A stretch of DNA of 64,000 nt from Candidatus Rubrivivax defluviihabitans (GCA_016709385.1 JADJMW010000004.1:186001-250000); one strand, 5' to 3'. Positions 45,583 through 56,360 are shown, counted from the first letter of the stretch. The notes: generated by a model from the sequence alone, not told the origin. Numbers and translations: made by a program.

Positions 45583-46850
45583 ACGCCGCCGCCGACGCCG
45601 CGGCGCACTTTCTCCGCCCGGGCACGCTGCAGCTCGGCGCGCTGCCGCCGCTGGCGCTGTACGTGCACCTGCCGTGGTGCCTGAAGAAGTGCCCGTACTG
45701 CGACTTCAACAGCCACGAGTCCGCCGGTGCCATTCCTGAATCCCACTATCTGGACGCGCTGATCGCCGACCTGGAGTCGGCCTTGCCGCTGGTGTGGGGC
45801 CGGCGCGTGGCCAGCGTCTTCATCGGCGGCGGCACGCCGAGCCTGTTCTCGCCGGGCGGCATCGACCGCCTGCTGGCGGCCATCCGCGCCCGGCTGCCGC
45901 TGGAGCCCGGCGCCGAGATCACGCTGGAAGCCAACCCGGGCACCTTCGAGCGCGATCGCTTCCGCGCCTTCCACGCCGCCGGCGTGACACGGCTGTCCGT
46001 CGGCGTGCAGAGCTTCGACGACGCGATGCTCCAGCGCATCGGCCGCGTGCACGACGCCGCCCAGGCGCACGCCGCGGTGGCCGAGGCACGGGCCGCCTTC
46101 GACTCCTTCAATATCGACCTCATGTACGCGCTGCCCGGCCAGACGCTGGCGGAGCTGCAGCAAGACCTGGATACCGCGCTGGGCTACGCACCGCCGCACC
46201 TGTCGGTCTACCACCTCACGGTGGAACCGAATACCGTCTTCGCGCTGCGCCCGCCGGTGCTGCCCGACGACGACCTGGCCAGCGACATGCTCGACCTGGT
46301 CACCACGCGTGCGGCTGGCGCCGGCTTGCAGCGCTACGAGGTGTCGGCCTATGCGCGGCCGGGCCACCGTTGCCGGCACAACCTGAATTACTGGCACTTC
46401 GGCGACTATCTCGGCATCGGCGCCGGTGCCCACGGCAAGCTGAGCTTTCCGCACCGCGTTCTTCGCCAGGTGCGCTGGCGCGAGCCGGCGATGTACATGA
46501 AGAATGCGCTGCTCGGGCAGGCCGTGTCCAACGAGGTCGAGGTGGCGCGGCGCGACCTGCCGTTCGAATTCATGCTCAACGCGCTGCGCCTGCGCGATGG
46601 CTTCGAACTCGCGCGCTTTGCCGAACGCACCGGCTTGCCGCTGTCGGCGGTGCAGGCGCCGCTGGCGCTGGCCGAGGGCCGCGGCCTGATCGAGCGCGAC
46701 GCTGCCGGCACCCTGGTGCGGCCCACGGCACGCGGCTTCGACTTTCTCTCCGACCTGCAGTCGCTGTTCCTGCCGCCGGCCGCCAAGGACCGCGGCCAGA
46801 CCATGACGGCGGGTGCCTTTCCCGCGGCAGTTCGCCCGTTGGTGCCGTGA
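45579..46850 (+). CDS. hemW: HemW-like radical SAM heme chaperone
   Basis: About 423 residues. The radical SAM cluster motif is PWCLKKCPYCDF, followed by FIGGGTPSLFS. FDSFNIDLMYALPGQT and the C-terminal HemW domain (GIGAGAHGKLS, MLNALRLRDGF) confirm the family. It binds heme and inserts it into respiratory enzymes; it is not the oxygen-independent coproporphyrinogen oxidase HemN although often so labelled. Start uncertain: TTG 45579 or GTG 45570, both overlapping rdgB. Confidence 0.9.
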   Translation: MNAAADAAAHFLRPGTLQLGALPPLALYVHLPWCLKKCPYCDFNSHESAGAIPESHYLDALIADLESALPLVWGRRVASVFIGGGTPSLFSPGGIDRLLAAIRARLPLEPGAEITLEANPGTFERDRFRAFHAAGVTRLSVGVQSFDDAMLQRIGRVHDAAQAHAAVAEARAAFDSFNIDLMYALPGQTLAELQQDLDTALGYAPPHLSVYHLTVEPNTVFALRPPVLPDDDLASDMLDLVTTRAAGAGLQRYEVSAYARPGHRCRHNLNYWHFGDYLGIGAGAHGKLSFPHRVLRQVRWREPAMYMKNALLGQAVSNEVEVARRDLPFEFMLNALRLRDGFELARFAERTGLPLSAVQAPLALAEGRGLIERDAAGTLVRPTARGFDFLSDLQSLFLPPAAKDRGQTMTAGAFPAAVRPLVP

Positions 46851-46888
46851 AGGGCGCTGCTAGACTCGCTCGAACAATCACTCGTGCC

Positions 46889-47641
46889 ATGCCCGTGACC
46901 CGGCCCAGGCGCCCTTCGGAAGAGATCACGCAGCACCCGGCGCCAGCGGCCCATGGGCTCAGGTTGGAGCAGGCGCTGCAGCTGCTGGCGCAGGCCGGGC
47001 GAGAGCCGCCGGTCGGCGACCGCGACAGTGCGGCGTGGTTGCAGGAGCTGGTCGACGCGCTGGTGGACCTGTCCAGCCGCGACGCGCTCACCGGCCTGGC
47101 CAACCGGCGCGCCTTCGCACTGGCGCTGGCCCGCGAAGTCGACCGCGTGGCACGCAGCGGCGAACCGGCGCTGCTTCTCATGCTGGACATCGACCACTTC
47201 AAGCGTGTCAACGACAGCTGGGGCCATGCCGCCGGCGACCAGGTGCTCAAGGCGGTGGCCACCGCGCTGCTCGACAGCGTGCGGCCCATGGACCTGGTGG
47301 CGCGCGTGGGTGGCGAGGAATTCGCCATCATCCTGCCCAGTTGCGCCACCAGCTTCGGCGAAACGGTGGCCGAGCGGGTGCGCCGGCGCATCGAACGCAT
47401 GCCGGTGGCCATCGGCCCCAGCGAGCAGATCACGGTCACTGTGAGCATTGGCGGCGCGTTCGCGCCGCAGTGGGTGCGCTCCACGCCGGCGCTGTGGCAG
47501 GAACGCGCCGACCAGCAGCTCTATCGCGCCAAGGCCCAGGGCCGCAACCTGGTGCGGCTCGAGCCGACCGCCGTCTCGGTGGTCAGCAACGAAGAGAGGC
47601 GTCTGCTCTTCGAGACCTTCCAGTTCCAGGATCACGAATGA
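46889..47641 (+). CDS. Diguanylate cyclase (GGDEF domain)
   Basis: 250 residues. A short N-terminal region of about 55 residues precedes a GGDEF domain with SSRDALTGLANRRAF, MLDIDHFKRVNDSWGH and the active-site motif VGGEEFAIIL. The inhibitory site RPMD lies exactly five residues before GGEEF, so product inhibition by c-di-GMP is expected. No sensory or membrane domain. Its stop overlaps the start of a MinD/ParA-type ATPase gene (ATGA), implying a functional link. Confidence 0.92.
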   Translation: MPVTRPRRPSEEITQHPAPAAHGLRLEQALQLLAQAGREPPVGDRDSAAWLQELVDALVDLSSRDALTGLANRRAFALALAREVDRVARSGEPALLLMLDIDHFKRVNDSWGHAAGDQVLKAVATALLDSVRPMDLVARVGGEEFAIILPSCATSFGETVAERVRRRIERMPVAIGPSEQITVTVSIGGAFAPQWVRSTPALWQERADQQLYRAKAQGRNLVRLEPTAVSVVSNEERRLLFETFQFQDHE

Positions 47642-48420
47642 CGCCGTCCATGCCGCCGCCTGCCTCCGCCAAGATCATCGCCGTGACCAGCGGCAAGGGC
47701 GGCGTGGGCAAGACCTTCGTCTCGGCCAACCTGGCCGCCGCGCTGGCGCGTGCCGGCCGCCGCGTGCTGGTGCTCGACGCCGACCTCGGCCTGGCCAACC
47801 TGGACGTGGTGCTGAACCTGTACCCCAAGGTCACGCTGCACGACGTCTTCACCGGCCGCAGCGCTCTGCGCGACGCCATCCTGCCGGCGCCGGGCGGCTT
47901 CTCGGTGCTGCTGGCCGGTTCGGGCATGGTCGAATATTCGCGCATGACGCCCGAGGTGCGCGACCAGTTGCAGCAGGTGGTGCACGAGGTCACGCCGATG
48001 TTCGACCACGTGCTGCTCGACACCGGTGCCGGCATTTCCGACGTGGTGCTCTACACCGTTTCACTGGCCGGCGAGGTGCTGGTGGTGGTGACGCCCGAGC
48101 CCACCTCGCTGACGGACGCCTACGCCACCATCAAGGTGCTGGCCGCGGGGCAGGGCCGCCGGCAGGTGAGCCTGATGGTCAACCAGACGCGTCGCCCCGG
48201 GGAAGGCCGCACCGTGCGCCAGCAGTTGCAGCAGGTGGTGGACCGCTACGTGAACCCGGGCCTGGACAGCCCGGTGCGGCTGGAACTGCTGGGCGAGGTG
48301 CCGGCTGACCCGGCCGTGCGCGAAGCCGTGCAGCGCCGCGAACTGCTCTTCGACACCCTGCCCGGTGCGCCGGCGTCGATGGCGCTGGCGGCCATCGTCG
48401 GGCGCATGACGGCGGGCTGA
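47638..48420 (+). CDS. MinD/ParA-type ATPase (FleN/FlhG-like)
   Basis: 260 residues. The deviant Walker A motif is VTSGKGGVGKTFVSANLA; LVLDADLGLANLDVVLNL and DTGAGISDVVLYTV follow. It resembles FleN/FlhG proteins that set flagellar number, but no C-terminal amphipathic helix typical of MinD is obvious and no flagellar genes are nearby. Translationally coupled to the diguanylate cyclase. Five bases separate it from the globin gene. Confidence 0.85.
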   Translation: MTPSMPPPASAKIIAVTSGKGGVGKTFVSANLAAALARAGRRVLVLDADLGLANLDVVLNLYPKVTLHDVFTGRSALRDAILPAPGGFSVLLAGSGMVEYSRMTPEVRDQLQQVVHEVTPMFDHVLLDTGAGISDVVLYTVSLAGEVLVVVTPEPTSLTDAYATIKVLAAGQGRRQVSLMVNQTRRPGEGRTVRQQLQQVVDRYVNPGLDSPVRLELLGEVPADPAVREAVQRRELLFDTLPGAPASMALAAIVGRMTAG

Positions 48421-48424
48421 AGCC

Positions 48425-48814
48425 ATGACCGAAGCCCAGGCCACGACCCCGTTTGTCCGCCTGGGCGGCGAGGGCGGCGTGCGCGCGCTCGTCGATCGTT
48501 TCTACGATCTGATGGACCTGGAGCCCGCCTACGCCGAGATCCGCGCCATGCACCCCGGCACGCTGGACGGTTCGCGCGACAAGCTGTTCTGGTTTCTCTG
48601 CGGCTGGCTCGGCGGCCCCGACCTCTACGTGCAGCGCCACGGCCACCCGCGCCTGCGGGCGCGCCATCTGCCCTATGCCATCGGCATCAGGGAACGCGAC
48701 CAGTGGATGGCTTGCATGATCCAGGCCCTGCACGAGCAGCAGATCGACGAGACGCTGGCCGAGCGGCTGGCCGAGTCGTTCTTCGGCACCGCGGACTGGA
48801 TGCGCAACCGCTGA
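48425..48814 (+). CDS. Group II truncated hemoglobin
   Basis: 129 residues. ALVDRFYDLMDLEPAYAEI is the A/B/E helical start, FLCGWLGGPDLYVQRHG includes the CD region, RHLPYAIG carries the proximal His, and RDQWMACM holds the conserved Trp of group II. It binds oxygen or other small ligands, probably for detoxification or sensing. Placed right after the ATPase gene on the same strand. Confidence 0.9.
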   Translation: MTEAQATTPFVRLGGEGGVRALVDRFYDLMDLEPAYAEIRAMHPGTLDGSRDKLFWFLCGWLGGPDLYVQRHGHPRLRARHLPYAIGIRERDQWMACMIQALHEQQIDETLAERLAESFFGTADWMRNR

Positions 48815-48845
48815 ATCACTCCGGGGGGCGCAAAGGTCCGCCGCG

Positions 48846-48881
48846 TGATCAGCCGCAAAGTCAGCCGCGCAGTCAGCCGCG
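48846..48881. repeat. Three 12-bp imperfect tandem repeats
   Basis: Three head-to-tail copies of roughly AGTCAGCCGCGC lie between the convergent globin and smr genes and reach the smr stop codon. On the minus strand each copy contains TGA. Confidence 0.55.
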
Positions 48882-49505
48882 AAGCAGCACGATCAGCGCG
48901 CCCGCGCCGCCCTCCGATGCGCGGGCCTGCGTGAAGGCGATGACGCCGGCATGCTGGCCCAGCCAGCGCCGCACGCGCACTTTCAGCACCGGCTCGCGGC
49001 CCGGCGAGCCCAAGCCCTTGCCATGCACCACGCGCAGGCAGCGCCAGCCGCGGCGTTGTGCCTCGCGCAGGAAGGCCGCGAGCTGTTCGCGCGCCTCGTC
49101 GCGGCGCAGTCCGTGCAGGTCGATCTGGCCCTGGATGGCCCAGTGGCCGCGGCGCAGTCGCGTCACCACTTCCAGCCCCACGCCCTCGCGCCGAAAGCTC
49201 AGTCCATCGTCGGTGAGCAGCAGCGACTCGATGTCCACCTCGTCGGAGATGGCCTCGCGCAACGCGGCCTGTTCGTCGCGTTGGCTCTGCACAGGTTCCG
49301 GCGCCGGGCGCGGCAGCACATGCGACTTGCGACCGTGGCAGCGCAGCCGCGTCACCGGGCCCACGGCGTCGGCAAACTGCCGCCGCCCGCGTTCGGTTGC
49401 TGCCAGCGCGGCACGCTCCTGCGCCGCACGTTCGGCCGCCACGCGCTCGTGTTCGCGCAAGACGGTGCGCACGGTGTGCAGGTCGGCCAATGCGCGCAGC
49501 TTCAC
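48873..49505 (-). CDS. Smr-domain protein
   Basis: 210 residues. The C-terminal Smr domain has IDLHGLRRDEAREQLAAFL and VVHGKGLGSPGR, the two motifs of the MutS2-related endonuclease fold. The N-terminal half is charged and coiled-coil-like. Function in Gram-negatives is not settled; nicking of DNA or RNA is proposed. GTG 49505 overlaps the radC stop. Confidence 0.88.
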   Translation of the reverse strand: MKLRALADLHTVRTVLREHERVAAERAAQERAALAATERGRRQFADAVGPVTRLRCHGRKSHVLPRPAPEPVQSQRDEQAALREAISDEVDIESLLLTDDGLSFRREGVGLEVVTRLRRGHWAIQGQIDLHGLRRDEAREQLAAFLREAQRRGWRCLRVVHGKGLGSPGREPVLKVRVRRWLGQHAGVIAFTQARASEGGAGALIVLLRG

Positions 49506-50170
49506 AGCAGGCCCCTTTCGGCCATCGAAACCACGTGCCCCTGGCCCACCACCAGGTGGTCGAGCACGCGCACGTCCACCAGCTGCAGCGCGGCCTTCAG
49601 CGTCTGCGTCAGGAACTCGTCGGCGCGCGAGGGTTCGGCCACGCCCGAGGGGTGGTTGTGCGCGAGGACCACCGCCCCGGCGTTGAGCGCCAGCGCCTGC
49701 TTGACGACTTCACGCGGGTAGACGCTGGTCTGCGTGAGCGTGCCGCGGAACATGTCCTTGAATTCCAGCAGCCGGTGCTGGGCGTCGAGAAACAGCACCG
49801 CGAACACCTCGTGCGGCCGGCCCTGCAGGTGCAGCGAGAGGTAGTCCTTCACGCGCTGCGGGGTGTCGAATACCGGCTTGGCCTGCAACTGTTCTGCCAA
49901 GGCGCGGCGCGCCATCTCGATCACCGCCAGCAGTTCGGCGCGCTTGGCCGGCCCCAGGCCCTTGATGCTTTGCAGTTCCGCCGGCGTGGCGTGCAGCAGC
50001 CCGGCATAGCCGTTGAATTTCTCGATCACCGCGCCGGCCAGCGCCAGCACGCCCTGGCCCTTGTAGCCGGTGCGCAGCAGCAGCGCCAGCAATTCGGCGT
50101 CGGCCAGGGCCGGCGCCCCGCGGGCCAGCAGCTTTTCGCGCGGGCGCTGGTCGGCGGGCAGGTCCTTCAT
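49502..50170 (-). CDS. radC: RadC family (JAB/MPN+) protein
   Basis: 222 residues. N-terminal helix-hairpin-helix (SIKGLGPAKRAELLA) and a C-terminal metalloprotease-like MPN+ domain with AVVLAHNHPSGVAEPSRAD. The biochemical role is uncertain despite its name. Divergent from the FKBP gene; its ATG at 50170 is 90 bp from that start. Confidence 0.92.
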   Translation of the reverse strand: MKDLPADQRPREKLLARGAPALADAELLALLLRTGYKGQGVLALAGAVIEKFNGYAGLLHATPAELQSIKGLGPAKRAELLAVIEMARRALAEQLQAKPVFDTPQRVKDYLSLHLQGRPHEVFAVLFLDAQHRLLEFKDMFRGTLTQTSVYPREVVKQALALNAGAVVLAHNHPSGVAEPSRADEFLTQTLKAALQLVDVRVLDHLVVGQGHVVSMAERGLL

Positions 50171-50260
50171 GACAGGCTCGGCGGTGGGGTTTCGAAGCCG
50201 CGCGCTCGAAAGGGGCGCCGGTAGAATCGCGCCCAGTCTATTCGACGCAGCAAAGCCCCA

Positions 50261-50704
50261 GTGAACCTCATCCAGCCCGGCTCTTTCCTGACCTTGCACT
50301 ACCGGCTGGCCGGGCCCGACGGCGCCGATGTGGTGAATACCTTCAACGACAAGCCGGCGACGCTGTCGCTGGGCATGGGGCAGCTCGCCCCGGCCATCGA
50401 GGCCCGGCTGATCGGCCTGGCCGAGGGCGCCCGGGCGGCCTTCGAACTGCCCGCGGGCACCGCCTTCGGTGAACGCAATCCCGAACTGCTGCAGCGCGTG
50501 AAGCTCAGCCTGCTGCATGAACTGGGCGACCCCGACGAGGCCTATGCGGTGGGCGACGTGGTGCAGTTCCCCACGCCCGACGGCGAAGGCCGCTATGCCG
50601 GCGTGGTGCGCGAGGTCGGCGCCGACTGGCTCCTGTTCGACTTCAACCATCCGCTCGCCGGCCAGCCGGTGCGCTTCGAAGTGCAAGTGCTGGGGGTGCT
50701 GTGA
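50261..50704 (+). CDS. FKBP-type peptidyl-prolyl isomerase, SlpA/SlyD-like
   Basis: 147 residues from GTG 50261. LTLHYRLAGPDGADVVNTF, LSLGMGQLAPAIEARLIGL and the flap region with GRYAGVVREV match the SlpA/SlyD class with an inserted chaperone domain. Cytoplasmic. It overlaps the ispH start by 4 bases (GTGA), an arrangement common in betaproteobacteria. Confidence 0.88.
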   Translation: MNLIQPGSFLTLHYRLAGPDGADVVNTFNDKPATLSLGMGQLAPAIEARLIGLAEGARAAFELPAGTAFGERNPELLQRVKLSLLHELGDPDEAYAVGDVVQFPTPDGEGRYAGVVREVGADWLLFDFNHPLAGQPVRFEVQVLGVL

Positions 50705-51669
50705 TCTCCAACGTGGAAGAAGTGCTGCTGGCCGAACCACGGGGTTTTTGCGCCGGCGTCGACCGCGCCATCGAGATCGTCGAGCGCGCGCTCGTCAAGT
50801 TCGGCGCGCCCATCTACGTGCGCCACGAGATCGTGCACAACACCTATGTCGTGAACGACCTCAAGGCCAAGGGCGCCATCTTCATCGAGGACCTGGCCGA
50901 CGTGCCGCCCGGCGCCACGCTGGTGTTCAGCGCCCACGGCGTGAGCAAGGCCGTGCGCCAGGAGGCGGCGCGCCGCGGCTTCCAGGTCTTCGACGCCACC
51001 TGCCCGCTGGTGACCAAGGTGCACGTGGAAGTGGCCAAGCTGGCGCGCGAGGGCTATGAATTCATCATGATCGGCCACAAGGGCCACCCCGAGGTGGAAG
51101 GCACCATGGGCCAGCTCAGCGATGGCATCTACCTCGTGGAGGACATCCCCGACGTCGCCCGCGTGCAGCCGCGCACCGACAAGCTCGCGGTGGTGACGCA
51201 GACCACGCTGAGCGTGGACGACGCGGCGGCCATCCTGGCCGAGGTGAAGCGGCTGTTCCCGCAGGTCCGCGAACCCAAGAAGCAGGACATCTGCTACGCC
51301 ACGCAGAACCGGCAGGACGCGGTGAAGGTGCTGGCGCCGGCGGTGGACGTGGTGATCGTCGTCGGCAGCCCCACCAGCAGCAACAGCAGCCGCCTGCGCG
51401 AACTGGCCGAGCGGCTGGGCACCGAGGCGCACATGGTCGAGGGCGCCGACGACCTGCAGCCGGCCTGGTTCGAGGGCCGCCGTCGCGTGGGTCTCACCGC
51501 GGGGGCCTCGGCGCCCGACGTCCTGGTGCAGGCGGTGATCACGCGGCTGCGCGAGTTGGGCGCTTTAAGCATCCGCAAGATGGACGGCGTGACCGAGGAC
51601 GTGCACTTCCCGCTGCCGCGCGGGCTGGGCGACCGCAGCATGAGCGAGGTCGTGTCGTCCCGATCCTGA
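50701..51669 (+). CDS. ispH: 4-hydroxy-3-methylbut-2-enyl diphosphate reductase
   Basis: 322 residues, last enzyme of the MEP isoprenoid pathway. The three cluster Cys are in EPRGFCAGVDRAI, DATCPLVTKVH and DICYATQNRQ; the substrate-binding GSPTSSNSSRL and EGADDLQPAWF are also seen. GTG 50701. Confidence 0.95.
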   Translation: MISNVEEVLLAEPRGFCAGVDRAIEIVERALVKFGAPIYVRHEIVHNTYVVNDLKAKGAIFIEDLADVPPGATLVFSAHGVSKAVRQEAARRGFQVFDATCPLVTKVHVEVAKLAREGYEFIMIGHKGHPEVEGTMGQLSDGIYLVEDIPDVARVQPRTDKLAVVTQTTLSVDDAAAILAEVKRLFPQVREPKKQDICYATQNRQDAVKVLAPAVDVVIVVGSPTSSNSSRLRELAERLGTEAHMVEGADDLQPAWFEGRRRVGLTAGASAPDVLVQAVITRLRELGALSIRKMDGVTEDVHFPLPRGLGDRSMSEVVSSRS

Positions 51670-51757
51670 AGCCGCCGCCTCATGGGCCCCACCCACGAAG
51701 ACGGCGCCCGCAACCGGCGCCGTTTCCATGTCAGACCCGAACACCGTCAGGAACCCC

Positions 51758-53104
<1,347 letters not shown>

Positions 53105-53147
53105 TCGGCTAGAATACGAGGCTTCGCTGCGAGCGAGACCGCACCCC

Positions 53148-53238
53148 GGAAAGGTGGCAGAGTGGTCGAATGCGCCGGACTCGAAATCCGGTGTACTACA
53201 TCGTAGTACCGAGGGTTCGAATCCCTCCCTTTCCGCCA
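53148..53238 (+). tRNA. tRNA-Ser (anticodon CGA)
   Basis: 91 nt including an encoded CCA. The acceptor stem GGAAAGG pairs with CCTTTCC; the anticodon loop CTCGAAA gives CGA; a long variable arm (GTACTACATCGTAGTACC) is typical of Ser; the T-loop is GGTTCGAATCC. Its 3' end is a common integration target, and a broken integrase gene follows 185 bp later. Confidence 0.95.
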
Positions 53239-53422
53239 GGATACTCCCTCACCAAGGTGCACGAAGGTGCAGCGAAGGTGCAGGTAGAGAAGTCCTAAGT
53301 CGTTGATTTGAAGCAGGTTTCTCCCTGGAAGATACTCGCCAGAGTGCACCCGAGGCGCGCCAGCGTGCATCACGCTCGCGGCCCGATTTCGGGGACTGGC
53401 CGGGGACTGGAAGGCGACTGAG

Positions 53423-54071
53423 ATGGCGACCAGGCGACTGGCGGCGAAGCTGCACTTGTTCACTGCCAGGCAAGTGCAGGCGGCCGGTGCCGGCGAACAC
53501 GGCGATGGCGGCGGTCTCTTCTGGCGCGTCAAAGGCCCGGGCGTGAACTGGGTACTTCGCTACACCGCGCCGTCAGGCAAGCGGCGCGGGGCTCGGCGTC
53601 GTGCATCGTCGAAGCACGGCCCAGGCCGGCGACAGCCTCATACGCGCCCGCGAGGTTGCACAGAAGGCTCGTGATCTGCTGCGCCAGGACATCGACCCCC
53701 TGGTGGCCCGTGAGCAGCAGCGAGAGGCCGAACGCCCGGCCGCGGAAGATGGCGAATCACAACCCGGCGTCGCTCTGGAACTCACCGGTCGCCGATATCA
53801 CGGCACCACAGTCGCTGGCTGCGCTGGAACAGGTCAAGCCGCCGAGTGCGCACGCAACCTCAAGGGAGGCACCGTGCCCGAGACCTTGCGCCGGATCAGG
53901 CAGCGGCTGGAATCGCTGTTCGAGGATGCTCAGTTCCACGAGAGGTGCACTGGAAACCCGGCCGCGGCGGTACGCCGCAAGCTGCGCGAACAACTGCCGA
54001 GCCGCGCCCGGGAACCGCTCAAGGCGCTGCCCTGCCGAGAGGCGCCGGCGCCCATGGCGGGGCTGCGATAG
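53423..54071 (+). pseudogene. Tyrosine integrase remnant next to tRNA-Ser
   Basis: Fragments of one integrase occur in two frames. The first has LTARQVQAAG-like FTARQVQAAGAGEHGDGGGL and NWVLRYTAPSGKRR (arm domain). After a frameshift near 53585 come GLGVVHRRSTAQAGDSL and REVAQKARDLLRQDIDPLVA. A gap follows, then VPETLRRIRQRLESLFEDAQ and CTGNPAAAVRRKLREQLP of the core-binding domain. The catalytic domain is gone. It shows that an island once entered at the tRNA. Confidence 0.82.
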
Positions 54072-54358
54072 TGCCGATCCGAATTCGACCCGGGTGTTCA
54101 ACCTTTCCTGCCTTCCCTTCGAGCAGGGGGACGAGGAGTGATCGCCCCTTGGCCATGATTGGCAAGGCCAACGTGGCAACTCGCGCCGGTCCTGAGGCGC
54201 CGGCAGCCGCCCTGGGCGCGCCGGCAGGCGTGTCCAGGGCGTCGATGGAGCCGGGTTGCAGATCGGTCTCGACAATCTGAGGATGATGGTTTGTAATCCG
54301 CGCGCATCGGCACAGGGGATCCACTTCGACCCCACCGATTCTGCGTGGAGAATCGTCG

Positions 54359-56029
54359 ATGGCCACATCCTTGCCGACCTATACCGGCGACATCACCGCG
54401 CTGGTGCACCCCACCGGCAATCCCCTGACCGATGCCCTCATCGTCGGGTCGAAGTGGGGCACGGGGGCGGCCGGCACCGCTGCCACCGTCACCTTCTCGT
54501 TCCCGGACGCAATCGACAAGTTCGACGTGCGTGGCGGTGTGGCCGGCAACTACAACCCGGCGGAGCCCACCGAAGGCGGCTATGCGGCCTACCTGCAGGG
54601 TTTCGTCGCATTCGGCGCTGCGGAACAGGCGGCTGCACGCCAGGTGCTCGCCTCCTGGGCCGCGGTGGCCGACTTGCAACTCTTCGAGGTCCCGGCCACC
54701 ACCGTCGACGCCGGCGTGCTGCGCTTCGGGTACACGGGCGGGCTCGGCGAGTCGACCTACGCGGTATCGGCCTTCCCGCAGGATTTCGCCGGGGCCGGCG
54801 ACACCTGGATGAACAAGGCGTTCCTGTTTCCGGAAGGCTGGGCCGCCGGCACGCAGAATTTCCTGACCCTTCTGCACGAGGTCGGGCATGCGATCGGCCT
54901 CAAGCACCCGCACGACACCGGCATGGACGGCACGCCGGGCTGGCCGTCCACGCCCGCCGTGCTGCCCAAGACCGGCGACGACACGCTGACGGACTTCTCG
55001 ACGCAGGACATGGTGATGGCCTACAACGACATCCCCGGCCAGGGGGCGCCGCTGCAGGCCGACTTCGCACCCACGACGCCGATGAAGGTGGACATCGACG
55101 CCATCCAGTACCTCTACGGCCCGAACCTGGCGTACAACGCGGGCAACACGGTCTATACCTTCGCTTCCACGGAGCGCTACAACCAGACCATCTGGGACGG
55201 CGGCGGCAACGACACGATCGTCGTCGACGGCGCAGACGACGCGGGCATCAGCCTGGTCCCGGGGACCTGGAGCCGCGTCGGCTTGCCGCTGACCTTCTCC
55301 ACTCGCAACCCGGACCTCAGCCTGGCCGATCCGCTCCCCGATCTGACCGACCCGCTGACGGTCTACATCTACGACACCGTGCTGATCGAGAATGCCGTCG
55401 GCGGCAGCGGCAACGACATCCTGATCGGCAACGCAGCCGGAAACTGGCTCCAGGGCAGCGCCGGCGACGACAGCTTGGACGGCGGCCTGGGTATCGACCT
55501 GGCGGCGTACTTCGCGCCGCGCGCCGATGCCGCCCTGGTGGCCACGGCGACCGGATTCTCGGTGGCTTCGGTCCTCGACGGCGCCGATGCGCTGGTCAAT
55601 GTCGAGCGCCTTCAGTTTGCAGACATCGGCGTCGCGCTCGACCTGTCGGGCCATGCCGGCACCGTGGCGAAGATCCTTGGCGCCGTGTTCGGCTCTGCGG
55701 AGGTCTACAACGAGGTCTATGCCGGGATAGGGCTGTACTACATCGACGGCGGCATGACCTACGAGAGCCTCATGCAACTGGCCATCGACGCGCGGCTGGG
55801 TGCAGGCGCTGGTCACCAGGCGGTCGTGGATCTTCTGTACACGAACGTGGTCGGTGTCCCGCCCGGCGAGGCCGATCGTGCGTACTTCGTCGGCCTGCTG
55901 GACACCGGCGCCTACACGGTAGCTGGCCTGGGCGTGATGGCCGCCGATATCGATCTCAATGTGACCAACATCAACCTGATCGGGCTGGCGCAGCAGGGCT
56001 TGGAGTACACGCCGTACCTCGGCGGGTGA
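54359..56029 (+). CDS. Secreted RTX-type metzincin protease with DUF4214 tail
   Basis: 556 residues. The zinc site HEVGHAIGLKH begins at about residue 173, and the Met-turn reads MVMAYND. These match the M10B serralysin family. Residues about 350-385 hold RTX-like calcium-binding turns (GGSGNDILIG, GSAGDDSLDGG), and the last 130 residues look like a DUF4214 domain. There is no N-terminal signal peptide, as expected for type I secretion through a C-terminal signal. No ABC/HlyD/TolC export genes are in the window. It sits inside the decayed zone after the tRNA yet appears intact. Confidence 0.87.
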   Translation: MATSLPTYTGDITALVHPTGNPLTDALIVGSKWGTGAAGTAATVTFSFPDAIDKFDVRGGVAGNYNPAEPTEGGYAAYLQGFVAFGAAEQAAARQVLASWAAVADLQLFEVPATTVDAGVLRFGYTGGLGESTYAVSAFPQDFAGAGDTWMNKAFLFPEGWAAGTQNFLTLLHEVGHAIGLKHPHDTGMDGTPGWPSTPAVLPKTGDDTLTDFSTQDMVMAYNDIPGQGAPLQADFAPTTPMKVDIDAIQYLYGPNLAYNAGNTVYTFASTERYNQTIWDGGGNDTIVVDGADDAGISLVPGTWSRVGLPLTFSTRNPDLSLADPLPDLTDPLTVYIYDTVLIENAVGGSGNDILIGNAAGNWLQGSAGDDSLDGGLGIDLAAYFAPRADAALVATATGFSVASVLDGADALVNVERLQFADIGVALDLSGHAGTVAKILGAVFGSAEVYNEVYAGIGLYYIDGGMTYESLMQLAIDARLGAGAGHQAVVDLLYTNVVGVPPGEADRAYFVGLLDTGAYTVAGLGVMAADIDLNVTNINLIGLAQQGLEYTPYLGG

Positions 56030-56360
56030 ATGCCGGCCGTAGGGTCGGGGTAATGGCTGCCAGGGCCACCCACCCCGTCGCCGCGCTGCCCATCGGCCAG
56101 CCACGACGACCCTGACGCGTCGGCGGGGCGTTGCTTGCTGTGAGCGGCGGCGCTTGACGCGGTGGGTATTGCGCGGCTCGAGTAGTGGATGCGGGACACG
56201 CTGCCCGAGTGGAGCCTGGCGTCCGTGGGGCATACGCAGGTGGCGCTCGTCATCCGCCGTACCGCCGGACCCGCTGGCTGGTCAGCGGTGATACTTGCCC
56301 TCGGGTGCGAGCGGCGCCACCACGGCAGAGGGCCCGGGAGGAACCGGTGGCTGCCAGCGG
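56030..56360. other. Intergenic stretch after the protease gene
   Basis: 331 bp with no recognised gene or repeat. Confidence 0.4.

Noticed and set aside
54098..56233. Minus-strand open frame of 711 codons
   Set aside because: Opposite the metzincin protease, whose motifs are clear; the long frame is a codon-bias artefact in GC-rich DNA.
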